From S5-A14a sp022766365 (GTDB lineage Bacteria; Bacillota; Clostridia; Peptostreptococcales; Anaerovoracaceae): 64,000 nucleotides of DNA. The first letter of the stretch is position 1. The number at the start of each line of letters is the position of its first letter. Location of the stretch: NCBI GenBank assembly GCA_050313295.1, contig JBNPLD010000002.1, one strand, 5' to 3'. Both the position numbers and the translations under genes were made by a program. Below, piece by piece: positions 19,126-27,303 of the stretch. The notes below the pieces were generated by a model that was given only the letters and a program-made list of their open reading frames with translations, was not told where the DNA came from and made no database searches.

Positions 19126-20355
19126 ATGAGAATTATAAAGAAAAAACCAAAATATATTTCCATATTTGTTATTTTGATGATCGGGATATTGATTTTCTAT
19201 GGGTGTGGGGTGAAGAAAGCATCGAAACCTGAAAAGCATTCTGATGTTAAATTTAACGAAGACGAGGTTGCAGAAGTCGCTAATAATCCGCTTTGTGAAA
19301 CCACGCTGATGACACTTGATCGTCTTGGATATATCGGTATACGCGAGACATTAATTCTTAAACCCGGCCAATATAACTACAGATTTCTCAAAGAAGAAGT
19401 TGTTGTAAAAGGTCAGGACGGAGAAGATAAGACTAAGGAGGAGAATTTATTTTCGATTGGGCTTAACGTGGCAGATATTGGTGGTAACTCTTTTGATACA
19501 AAGAACATTACACTGGCATTTAATAATCGGGAGAGAACGGGTGAATTCAAGGCTCTTGGAGGGAATACGCACTTTGCGTTATCGGATCTCATCGGTAAAG
19601 AACCTGTTAAGGGTGCGAAATATACAGTTAATGCAAGTGTAGACAATGGCAAAGTGCTCTTAAATGATCCAAAAAGAATCATGGAGATTAAGATCAGAGA
19701 AACCGGGGAAGATGGAAGTAGCAAAGATTATATCATATTCTTTAAGTTGGTTGTGACTAAGAGGGCGGATTTAAATCACGGATTTGTTTCACAGGCGAAT
19801 GATTCTTCAGATCCGCAAGAAAGCATCTCTGATGGCCAAAGCATTGCAACAATAGAACAGAATACCTTATCTGATCTTGAAGACAGAGCCATAGAGTCGT
19901 TTTCGGCTATGCTTGACAAGCAGTCTATTAAGGTAGGATTAAGGGGATGCATGGTAAAGTTCAGTTATGAAGTTTTGGAAAAATCCATTGGAGAAGGCGG
20001 CAGCGAATCTTCACAGAATTCGTCTTTCAGAATTTTGGGAGACGGAAATTTCGATATAGTCAGTATTGATGATGATAAGGTGAATCAGAGTTTGCCGATA
20101 ATGCATTGGATGAGGTATAGAAACAATCAGATAGGAACGTATTTTCAGGGACATCGATTTGTAATACCTGATGAATTCAGAGTAAAAGGCAGTGGTGATA
20201 ATGAGATTGAGGGAAATCCGGGAGAACTTGTAAAAGATAGTTTGAATTTAACCCCTGGGAGAAATATTCTGATAAATGAGATAAAAATAAACTTGAACAG
20301 AGAGAAAATTCAGAGAATATACAGGATATATTTGAGTGTAGAAGAAGGGGTGTAG
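19126..20355 (+). CDS. Putative lipoprotein, unknown function (trio member 2)
   Basis: A 409-residue protein without a recognised family. The amino terminus is basic (MRIIKKKPK), then hydrophobic, with a cysteine in FYGC near residue 27, a non-ideal lipobox. The mature part seems to have two halves, about residues 60-225 and 250-409, joined by an acidic/serine-rich stretch. Each half ends with a strand-like segment (KDYIIFFKLVV and RIYRIYLSVEE) resembling the ends of the neighbouring genes (IAYIRLKPV, RRFFILMKPV). This suggests a repeated fold that I cannot prove by eye. It has only a weak ribosome binding site and lies 20 bases after member 1 and six bases before member 3. Confidence 0.6.
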   Translation: MRIIKKKPKYISIFVILMIGILIFYGCGVKKASKPEKHSDVKFNEDEVAEVANNPLCETTLMTLDRLGYIGIRETLILKPGQYNYRFLKEEVVVKGQDGEDKTKEENLFSIGLNVADIGGNSFDTKNITLAFNNRERTGEFKALGGNTHFALSDLIGKEPVKGAKYTVNASVDNGKVLLNDPKRIMEIKIRETGEDGSSKDYIIFFKLVVTKRADLNHGFVSQANDSSDPQESISDGQSIATIEQNTLSDLEDRAIESFSAMLDKQSIKVGLRGCMVKFSYEVLEKSIGEGGSESSQNSSFRILGDGNFDIVSIDDDKVNQSLPIMHWMRYRNNQIGTYFQGHRFVIPDEFRVKGSGDNEIEGNPGELVKDSLNLTPGRNILINEIKINLNREKIQRIYRIYLSVEEGV

Positions 20356-20361
20356 TCAGAT

Positions 20362-20979
20362 ATGAAAAATGTTTTCATTAAGAAATACTCTCTTATAAAA
20401 ACTGTAATGGTCGCTACGGCTATTATACTCGTTATATCAGCGGTACTATGCCTTACATCTTGCGATTCCTATTCCCATTTAACGAGGGTTGAGGGAGAAG
20501 TAGGGAAAATTTCTCCGAGAGAGATGACAGATGAAGAACTTGAAATTTTCAACGCCATGGGTGCTAAAGGAGCAAGCGCATCTATACATATGACAGAAGG
20601 CTATCTGGATATAGATTTTCAGATGGAAGAAATCCTGCCTGACGGAGGCAGAGGGGAAACAAAGGATTTGGAGCGGCATTATAACCAAGTGGAACATTCA
20701 CTTGATAACGAAATTGTTTATTTTATCCAAGATACAGATGAAAGAGAATTGAAGCTTTCAATGGGTGTCTCCGGTGAGGGACTCTTTAGGAGTGATAATA
20801 TCGATGGCTTCATTTACAAGGGAGACGACTGGGATGATATTATAGTGGAACCGTTGGAAGCAGTTTTAGACGCAGAAAAATCATCTAAGGTTGCGAAGGT
20901 AACTTTAAAGAAAGATGGAAATATCACAAGACGGTTTTTTATATTGATGAAACCTGTAAAACCCAGAGAATGGGTTTAG
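20362..20979 (+). CDS. Putative lipoprotein, unknown function (trio member 3)
   Basis: A 205-residue protein with a long signal segment and a good lipobox, LTSC, near residue 35, so lipid attachment is likely. The mature part is rich in Asp and Glu (for example DWDDIIVEPLEAVLDAEK) and ends in RRFFILMKPVKPREWV, resembling the end of trio member 1. No known domain or catalytic motif is apparent. Its ribosome binding site (AAGGGGTG) lies over the stop of member 2, so the two are probably translationally linked. No terminator is seen before the promoter of tadA. Confidence 0.62.
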   Translation: MKNVFIKKYSLIKTVMVATAIILVISAVLCLTSCDSYSHLTRVEGEVGKISPREMTDEELEIFNAMGAKGASASIHMTEGYLDIDFQMEEILPDGGRGETKDLERHYNQVEHSLDNEIVYFIQDTDERELKLSMGVSGEGLFRSDNIDGFIYKGDDWDDIIVEPLEAVLDAEKSSKVAKVTLKKDGNITRRFFILMKPVKPREWV

Positions 20980-20985
20980 AAATTG

Positions 20986-21014
20986 TTGCAAATTGTATAC
21001 ATTAATGATAAAAT
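20986..21014 (+). promoter_or_regulatory. Promoter of tadA
   Basis: TTGCAA and TAAAAT are separated by 17 bases. The expected transcription start near 21021 is only a few bases before the tadA ATG at 21025, and no Shine-Dalgarno sequence is present between them. Confidence 0.6.
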
Positions 21015-21024
21015 TTAACGGTAT

Positions 21025-21516
21025 ATGAATTACGAAGAACATTCAAAATTTATGAAAGAAGCTCTAAAAGAAGCTGATAAGGCTGCCGAGATGGGAGAAG
21101 TGCCCGTAGGTGCTGTCATAGTTAAGGATAGTGTCGTTATCGGCAGAGGTTTTAATAAAACAGAAACGGCTTTACTTGCTACGAGTCATGCGGAGATTGA
21201 GGCAATCTCACAGGCTGCTGAGTATCTGGGCAACTGGAGACTTAGCGGTTGTTCCATGTATGTAACCCTTGAGCCTTGTGCAATGTGTGCCGGAGCAGCT
21301 GTTTTGTCTCGCATAGAAAATCTGTTTTACGGAGCGGCTGACCCAAAATTCGGAGGGTGCGAAAGTATTTTTCAAATTCCCACGGATAAAAGACTCAATC
21401 ACAGGATCAACGTTGTCGGAGGTTTGATGGCTGATGAGAGCAGCAGAAAACTCAGAGACTTCTTTCGGAATTTGAGAAATCGTAAGAATATAGATAAATT
21501 AAAAAAAACTAATTAA
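21025..21516 (+). CDS. tadA: tRNA-specific adenosine deaminase
   Basis: TadA converts A34 to inosine in the anticodon of tRNA-Arg(ACG), widening codon reading. The 163-residue protein has the zinc deaminase signature HAE near residue 55, with the catalytic glutamate, and PCAMC near residue 83, plus the family segment LGNWRLSGCSMYVTLEP and a basic tail. The start at 21025 has no ribosome binding site and falls immediately after a promoter, so the message may be leaderless; the next in-frame ATG is 21052. The following gene begins 15 bases after the stop, so tadA may be co-transcribed with it. Confidence 0.93.
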   Translation: MNYEEHSKFMKEALKEADKAAEMGEVPVGAVIVKDSVVIGRGFNKTETALLATSHAEIEAISQAAEYLGNWRLSGCSMYVTLEPCAMCAGAAVLSRIENLFYGAADPKFGGCESIFQIPTDKRLNHRINVVGGLMADESSRKLRDFFRNLRNRKNIDKLKKTN

Positions 21517-21531
21517 CCGGAGGCGGAAAGA

Positions 21532-22395
21532 ATGAGAAAATTTGGCTTGAGTGTTTGCCTATTGCTAGCTATGGTGTTTGCCGGTACTGTGATGAGTTTC
21601 GCAGCGGATGACACCTTGGAGATCGTTAATACTTATCCCGTAGATGGTCAACAGAACACAACAATAGAGAATATGAGTGTAAAGCTTGACTTTAATCAGG
21701 ATGTCGGGTCAAAGGATAACAGAAAGTCTAACAACAAGGCGTTTACAATCAAGGATGAAAAAGGGAGGAAGGTCCCTATAAGAGTCATGTACAATCCTAA
21801 GGATGTAAAGCAGGTAATGGTCATTGCAGATAATCATGACGGGAAGAATAAGACTGAGGACGATACCCTTTATACTCTGCATATTTCAAAGAATTTTGTC
21901 AGCGATAACGGGACAAAGTTAGGAAGAGACACGAATATTACATTTAAGACAATGAACCAGAAGCGAAACACAATGGTTTATATGGTTATGATGGTTGTAA
22001 TGTTCGGTGGAATGTTCTTCTTCACCTCCAGAAGTGCCAGAAAAGCTCAGGAGGTTGAGGATATTGACAAAGAGGTAAAGGTCAATCCGTACAAAGAGGC
22101 CAAGAGAACAGGTAAGTCTGTCGAAGAAATTGTCGCTAAGCAGGAAAAGGAGAGGGCTAAGAGAGCGGAAAAGGCGGAAAAGGCAAGAGCAAAGCGTGAA
22201 GCTGAGGAAGCTGAACTTGCGGCCCTTTACGAAGATGATGACGACCTTCCTTACGGGCACTTTAGAGTTAAGAGGCCGAGACCTATTCGCGAGGCAGGCG
22301 GAAAAACAATCTCCGGTAGAAAAGCGGAGGCGGAAGCCAGAAGAGCTCAGGAAGAAAAGTGGGCGAAACAGGCTAAGAAGAGAAAGAAAAAATAA
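21532..22395 (+). CDS. Ig-like-domain single-pass membrane protein
   Basis: A 287-residue protein with a signal peptide (residues 1-24, ending MSFA), an extracytoplasmic domain of about 115 residues, one membrane helix (about 147-165) and a long cytoplasmic tail. The outer domain starts IVNTYPVDGQQNTTIENMSVKLDFNQDV and resembles SbsA/Big_5-type Ig-like domains, which open with a TxPxxGxxxV pattern and a hydrophobic beta strand. The tail (166-287) is extremely rich in Lys, Arg, Glu and Ala, likely a charged helix, and ends KKRKKK. A GGAGG site precedes the start. It sits between tadA and ispE; no partner suggests a function. It could link the envelope to a nucleic-acid or ribosome-facing tail, but that is a guess. 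Confidence 0.65.
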   Translation: MRKFGLSVCLLLAMVFAGTVMSFAADDTLEIVNTYPVDGQQNTTIENMSVKLDFNQDVGSKDNRKSNNKAFTIKDEKGRKVPIRVMYNPKDVKQVMVIADNHDGKNKTEDDTLYTLHISKNFVSDNGTKLGRDTNITFKTMNQKRNTMVYMVMMVVMFGGMFFFTSRSARKAQEVEDIDKEVKVNPYKEAKRTGKSVEEIVAKQEKERAKRAEKAEKARAKREAEEAELAALYEDDDDLPYGHFRVKRPRPIREAGGKTISGRKAEAEARRAQEEKWAKQAKKRKKK

Positions 22396-22486
22396 GAAAG
22401 CGTATAATACAACGGGATAAAATCGGAACGATAATTTGACTTGTGGATAAATATGTCAGATTAGAAATACTATAGAAAAGCAGAAA

Positions 22487-23569
22487 ATGATGAAAAGTAT
22501 TACCCTTGCCTCCTATGGGAAAATCAATCTTTCGTTGAATGTGGGAAATGTCATGGATAATGGATATCACCCCGTGGATATGATTATGTGTCAGACTCTT
22601 CTCCATGATCTTGTGAAAATTGATGTTCCGGAAAGAGAGAATACTCTTGCATGGGAAGAGCAAAGCAGGAGAAAATATGACGGCAGTGAGGATATGGAAT
22701 GCCCGGAAATAGAGATAATCGCCAATCTTCCATACATTCCCATAGATGAGAACAATATTTGCCATAGGGCGGCTACCGAATTTTTTCGGGAAGTTCGGCA
22801 CATGAATAAATTGACAAATGACAGAAAGCACTTGCCTTCTAAAGTAACAATTACTCTTGAAAAAAGAGTTCCTGTCGGTGCCGGCCTTGGAGGAGGCAGC
22901 GGGAATGCAGCAGCTGTCCTTCATGGGCTCAATGCGGTTTTGGGAATACGTTTCTCAATGGAAAAACTTCTGGAGATAGGATCGACGCTTGGGGCAGATG
23001 TGCCATTTGCGGTGATGAATCAAGCTAAGAGCTGCAAATCGGTACCATCTTATTTGAGACAACACCCGATGGCTTCAGTATGTGCAAGGGCAGGTGGTAT
23101 AGGTACCGAACTTACCCCACTGAAAATTCCCCCTTTTAAGCTGATACTTGTTAAACCACCTTTCAGCGTTTCAACAGCAGAAGTTTACAAGGGAATCGAT
23201 TCCTGCGAAATTCCGAAAAGGCCTGACAATGATTCATTGACAGGAACACTTAGAGCTTTGGCGGAGTGCGGTGAAGAAAGATTGTGGAAAGCTGCATACG
23301 CCAATATGATTAATGTCCTTGAAAATTATACGATTCCTGCTCATCCCGTGCTGAGAAAGATTAAAGACAGACTGAAAGAATCAGCCTCTGTTGATTTTGC
23401 CATGATGTCAGGAAGCGGACCGACGATTTTTGCCATACTTAGTGAAGAAACGAAGGGGAGAGAAATATATGATCTGAAAAGAAAGTTTTCTGTCAAGGGA
23501 AATATGGTATATGTGACGGAAGTTCTCGATGGCAGAGACTTGGGAATTGCAAGGAGGATGAAAAGATGA
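22487..23569 (+). CDS. ispE: 4-diphosphocytidyl-2-C-methyl-D-erythritol kinase
   Basis: IspE phosphorylates CDP-methylerythritol in the non-mevalonate isoprenoid pathway. It is a GHMP kinase: the amino-terminal ASYGKINLSL motif, the ATP-binding PVGAGLGGGSGNAAA loop (residues about 129-143) and the late MMSGSGPTIFAIL motif are all present. At 360 residues it is longer than the usual 280-300; the extra length falls near residues 50-75 and 185-210, after GADVPFAV. ATG 22487 and ATG 22490 are both possible starts. The gene overlaps the following GntR regulator by four bases (ATGA), a linkage that suggests joint translation. Confidence 0.9.
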   Translation: MMKSITLASYGKINLSLNVGNVMDNGYHPVDMIMCQTLLHDLVKIDVPERENTLAWEEQSRRKYDGSEDMECPEIEIIANLPYIPIDENNICHRAATEFFREVRHMNKLTNDRKHLPSKVTITLEKRVPVGAGLGGGSGNAAAVLHGLNAVLGIRFSMEKLLEIGSTLGADVPFAVMNQAKSCKSVPSYLRQHPMASVCARAGGIGTELTPLKIPPFKLILVKPPFSVSTAEVYKGIDSCEIPKRPDNDSLTGTLRALAECGEERLWKAAYANMINVLENYTIPAHPVLRKIKDRLKESASVDFAMMSGSGPTIFAILSEETKGREIYDLKRKFSVKGNMVYVTEVLDGRDLGIARRMKR

Positions 23570-24273
23570 TAATTAATGATAGCGGCGGCAGCAACGGATA
23601 CAGTTCGTTAAGGGAATCTGTATACAGCAAAATAAAAAAGAAAATTCTTATAGGCGAAATGAAGCCCGGTACGAGAATTGTAGAAGTTACTTTGGCGGAA
23701 AGCCTCGGTGTCAGCAGAACACCTGTAAGAGAGGCCATCAGGCAGCTTGAAAAAGAGGGTATGGTTACAGTTATTGAGCCTAGAAGGGGTTCTTATGTTT
23801 CGGACGTTTCTGTGAAGGATATGGTGGATATTCTTGAGGTCCGTGGAGAACTTGAAGCTCTTGCGGCAGCCTTAGCTTCAGAGCGTGCTACAGAGGAAGA
23901 GATAATGGAGATGGAAAGAATCTCCGGAATGTATCGTGAAGCGATTTATGATAATGATACAGAGAATATTATCAAATATGACGAGCTGTTCCACAAGAAA
24001 ATCGTAGCAGCAAGCGGCAACAAATCTCTGATAGCTGTCAGCGAGACGATCCAGGATATGGCATTAAGGTTCAGATATCTATATTATGATGACTTTTCAA
24101 GATATGAGAATATGCCGTCTGAACACAGGCATATTCTGGATGCAATTCGATCTAAGGACAGGAATAAGGCTAAGGAAGTGGCTGTCAGTCATGTGGCTAA
24201 TTTGAAGGAGTTCGTCAAAGAAGAAGGAGAACACGGATTTCGAAAAGAGGAACCTGCTAATAAGAGGGCTTAG
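23566..24273 (+). CDS. GntR/FadR-family transcriptional regulator
   Basis: A 235-residue regulator with an amino-terminal winged helix-turn-helix (about residues 10-75, containing LAESLGVSRTPVREAIRQLE) and a carboxy-terminal all-helical FCD ligand domain (about 80-220) with the DELFHKKIVAASGN and HRHILDAI segments that carry the usual metal-binding histidines. It belongs to the FadR/VanR branch of GntR proteins, which respond to small carboxylic acids or sugars; the effector here is unknown. Its start overlaps the ispE stop in ATGA, and AGGAGG is the ribosome binding site. The tail is charged and ends just before a terminator. Confidence 0.88.
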   Translation: MIINDSGGSNGYSSLRESVYSKIKKKILIGEMKPGTRIVEVTLAESLGVSRTPVREAIRQLEKEGMVTVIEPRRGSYVSDVSVKDMVDILEVRGELEALAAALASERATEEEIMEMERISGMYREAIYDNDTENIIKYDELFHKKIVAASGNKSLIAVSETIQDMALRFRYLYYDDFSRYENMPSEHRHILDAIRSKDRNKAKEVAVSHVANLKEFVKEEGEHGFRKEEPANKRA

Positions 24274-24300
24274 AGCTCTCGGAGCATTCAGCCGTAAATT

Positions 24301-24364
24301 AAAATCACTGTACATATTGACGAGGGTTTAAGTTGACCGACTTCGTTCAGTACAGTGATTTTTT
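24301..24364. terminator. Two-way terminator between the GntR gene and htrA
   Basis: AAAATCACTGTAC (24301-24313) pairs with GTACAGTGATTTT (24350-24362) and is followed by more T. The long loop (24314-24349) can form a small inner hairpin. Because A-runs flank the left arm, the same structure could end transcription of htrA on the opposite strand. The 173-base gap here holds nothing else. Confidence 0.7.
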
Positions 24365-24446
24365 GCTTTAGGTATCTGTTTGTATGCAAAGGATTCTGCT
24401 TGAAAAAGCAAAATCATCAGCGTATAAACATGTGCATGAAAAGCTG

Positions 24447-25784
24447 TTATTGCTGAGGTTGGGCTGTGTTTGCCATATCTACAAGTTCAACAGAGAGAAC
24501 TATTTTTGCATTGTTTCGCTCAACTGTAATCTTGAGTTTGTCTCCGACCTTGTGATTCTTAATCGTATCAAGAAACTCTTGACTATCTTTGATGTCCTTC
24601 CCGTCGACAGAAATAATTCTGTCACCTACCATAATACCGGCAGATTTCGCCGCATTACTCAGAATATCCGTCACATAAACACCGGGTTTAGGCAGGCCCA
24701 TTTCTTTTGCCATTGATTCGTCTACAATATTGGCAATCCTGATACCAACCCTAGGCTGTTGAGGAAGCTTGCCGTCTTTGATTAGGGAATTAATGATAGG
24801 CTTAGCCTTGTTCACAGGGATTGCGAAACCAATGCCTTCAACGTTTTCTCCCTTTGATTTGGCAACTACGACTCCAACCAGATTTCCGTGGTTATCAAAA
24901 AGACCGCCACCTGAATTTCCCGGATTTATGGCAGCATCTGTCTGAAGAAGTTCCATTTCTTTCCCGTCAATTACAATTCTCCTGTCCAGTGAACTGATGA
25001 TACCTGCCGTGGCAGTACCTCCAAGTTGTCCGAGGGGGTTTCCTATAGCCACCACAAATTGCCCCATCTGTAACTTTTTGCTGTCTCCAAACTCAACAGC
25101 CTTGAGGCCGGTAGCTTTTATCTTAATAACTGCAATATCTGTTTCAGGATCAGTTCCAACGAGGGTTGCGTTATACGTTTTCTGATTCTTTAAAGTTACA
25201 GTTATGGTTCTTGCTCCTGCAATTACGTGATTGTTGGTAACGATATATCCGTCAGTATTGATAATTACGCCGCTTCCTGCACCTTCTTTAACATAGTTAT
25301 TGAGCCACATATCCCTTGCCACTTCCTCAGTTCTGATTTCTACAACTGATGGAGAGTTTTTAGCAATTATTTCCTCGGCAGAAATTTCACTACCTGTGCT
25401 CTTTGCAATCGAATACGTTGTTGGAGTAACCGACTGATTGCCCATACCTGCATTTCTTAATTTCGGAATAAGGAATCCTGTAATAAGTGATGTTAGAATC
25501 GCCGTAAGTATCATGGCAAGTATGAGCCAGAATGCAAAGGCTCGCCTTGAAATGAACTTTCGTGTATCCCGGAAACTCATATCGTCCTCAAATGAGGGAT
25601 TCTCCGGCCAGACAGTTCTCCCATGGGATTTCTCGTAATTTTCTGCCGCAACAAAATATTCGTCTCCTTGGGTGAACTCTTCCGATGTAGGTTCTTCGGA
25701 AAGAGCTTCTCTATCGCTGTTGCCACTATCGGTATCATGCCCCTTAAAGTCATTTTCATTTGTAAATTTATCAAAATCTGTCAT
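24447..25784 (-). CDS. HtrA/DegP-type membrane-anchored serine protease
   Basis: A 445-residue envelope quality-control protease. It has a cytoplasmic acidic amino terminus, a single membrane segment (about residues 83-107), a trypsin-like protease domain with the triad His186 (NNHVI), Asp216 (ETDIAVI) and Ser291 (GNSGGG), and one carboxy-terminal PDZ domain (about 340-435) with GVYVTDILSNAAKSAGIMVGD. This matches the Firmicute HtrA/YyxA type. AGGAGGTG gives a perfect ribosome binding site. Its promoter (25809-25837) contains an inverted repeat, which suggests stress or repressor control. It is transcribed divergently from the CNNM-type gene. Confidence 0.93.
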   Translation of the reverse strand: MTDFDKFTNENDFKGHDTDSGNSDREALSEEPTSEEFTQGDEYFVAAENYEKSHGRTVWPENPSFEDDMSFRDTRKFISRRAFAFWLILAMILTAILTSLITGFLIPKLRNAGMGNQSVTPTTYSIAKSTGSEISAEEIIAKNSPSVVEIRTEEVARDMWLNNYVKEGAGSGVIINTDGYIVTNNHVIAGARTITVTLKNQKTYNATLVGTDPETDIAVIKIKATGLKAVEFGDSKKLQMGQFVVAIGNPLGQLGGTATAGIISSLDRRIVIDGKEMELLQTDAAINPGNSGGGLFDNHGNLVGVVVAKSKGENVEGIGFAIPVNKAKPIINSLIKDGKLPQQPRVGIRIANIVDESMAKEMGLPKPGVYVTDILSNAAKSAGIMVGDRIISVDGKDIKDSQEFLDTIKNHKVGDKLKITVERNNAKIVLSVELVDMANTAQPQQ

Positions 25785-25808
25785 TCACTGCACCTCCTAT
25801 GATGTAGA

Positions 25809-25837
25809 ATTGTATCACCAGGGGTGATAATAATCAA
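25809..25837 (-). promoter_or_regulatory. htrA promoter with inverted-repeat operator
   Basis: On the - strand TTGATT and TACAAT are 17 bases apart. The spacer contains the perfect inverted repeat TATCACC-N3-GGTGATA (25813-25829 on the + strand), which overlaps the -10 edge. A regulator bound there would block RNA polymerase. The repeat does not match the CIRCE or CtsR operators I know. Confidence 0.65.
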
Positions 25838-25994
25838 GAGTGGTCTCTTTAGAATAGCTACAGCTGACAACTTAAACTTTCTAATGAGTAATATGGTATT
25901 TCTACGGGGTTTGTGTTAAAATAAAATACTGATGAGGACTCACATTCGATAGGGTATGATGACAGGAATCATACCATTATTAAGGAGGGATTAT

Positions 25995-27272
25995 TTGGCC
26001 ATGGACAGTCACCAACTTGTGATACCGGCTATTCTGATATTGATATTTTTGATCTTTTCTGCGTTTTTTTCAGCAACTGAGACCGCATTTACATCTTTGA
26101 ACAGGGTGCGTCTTAAGAATAGAGCCAATGACGGAGATAAGAGAGCGAAGAGGACTCTTGAACTTTCAACAGATTATAACAAGCTTCTATCAACAATTTT
26201 GATAGGCAATAACTTGGTGAACATAGCTCTGACTGCGACGGCAACAATGCTGTGTATCAGGCTGTACGGCACATACGGTACGACGGTTGCGACGATTGCA
26301 ACAACAGTAATAGTATTGATTTTTGGAGAAATTTCGCCGAAGAATCTTGCAAAGGAAGCCCCTGAAAGGGTTGCAATGTCTGTAACACCTTTGACTCACT
26401 TCTTCATTATGCTTTTCTCACCGTTAAACTGGATATTCGGTCAGTGGAAAATTTTATTATCCAAAATTTTCAGAGTTTCATCTGATGATGGGATAACAGA
26501 AGAAGAGATTCTGACCATGGTGGAGGAAGCGGAAACAGAGGGAAGAATCCGGGCGGACCAAAGTGAGCTCATACAGAATGCAATTGAATTTAACGATCTG
26601 GAGGCATGGGATATTATTACTCCAAGAGTTGATATCGTGGCTTTGGACGTTGAGTCAACCAAGAAGGATACTGCTAAGATTTTTGCCGAAACGGGGTTCT
26701 CGAGGGTGCCTGTGTATGATGGGGATTTGGACAGAATCCTGGGTGTTTTGAATCAGAAGGATTTCCACAATTATATCGACGGATCGAAGAAGACCATTTC
26801 TGACTACATCAAACCCGTAATATATGTTGCAGGATCCATGAAGGCAGCTGTTTTGTTAAAAAGGCTTCAGGTGAATAAGTCTCATATGGCTATAGTTGTG
26901 GATGAGTATGGTGGTACCGCCGGATTGGTGACGATGGAAGATATTATTGAGGAGCTTATCGGAGATATATATGACGAGTATGATGAGGTTGAATCTTCCG
27001 ATATAACACCGCTCCAGGATGGCAGCTACAGAGTTATGTGCAGCGCAAATGTGGAAAAGATGTTCGATTACTTCGGACAGGAGCCTGAAATGGATGTAAA
27101 TACTGTAAACGGCTGGGTGGTTCTGCAGTTGGATAAATTGCCGACAGCAGGGGACACCTTCGTGTATTCTACGGATGAGAAGATCTTTCGGGGAAAGGTA
27201 ACCAAGGCGGATGAAAAAAAGGCAATTGAAATCAATTTGAGGGTGGAAAATATAGAAGAAACAGATAGTTAA
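25995..27272 (+). CDS. CNNM/CorC (HlyC)-family membrane protein with CBS domains
   Basis: A membrane protein of about 425 residues, of the family often annotated hemolysin-like and related to magnesium/cobalt exporters. It has a DUF21 domain with about four membrane segments (first ~150 residues, starting LVIPAILILIFLIFSAFFSATETAF), a CBS-domain pair (about 185-320, with IITPRVDIVALD and VDEYGGTAGLVTMEDIIEELIGDI) and a CorC_HlyC carboxy-terminal domain (about 335-425). AAGGAGG at 25982-25988 is six bases from TTG 25995 and twelve from ATG 26001; the frame stays open to an ATG at 25956 without a site. Ion transport is inferred from the family. Confidence 0.88.
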   Translation: MAMDSHQLVIPAILILIFLIFSAFFSATETAFTSLNRVRLKNRANDGDKRAKRTLELSTDYNKLLSTILIGNNLVNIALTATATMLCIRLYGTYGTTVATIATTVIVLIFGEISPKNLAKEAPERVAMSVTPLTHFFIMLFSPLNWIFGQWKILLSKIFRVSSDDGITEEEILTMVEEAETEGRIRADQSELIQNAIEFNDLEAWDIITPRVDIVALDVESTKKDTAKIFAETGFSRVPVYDGDLDRILGVLNQKDFHNYIDGSKKTISDYIKPVIYVAGSMKAAVLLKRLQVNKSHMAIVVDEYGGTAGLVTMEDIIEELIGDIYDEYDEVESSDITPLQDGSYRVMCSANVEKMFDYFGQEPEMDVNTVNGWVVLQLDKLPTAGDTFVYSTDEKIFRGKVTKADEKKAIEINLRVENIEETDS

Positions 27273-27303
27273 TTGTTAATATAGTTTGAACAGGGAGAAA
27301 TGA

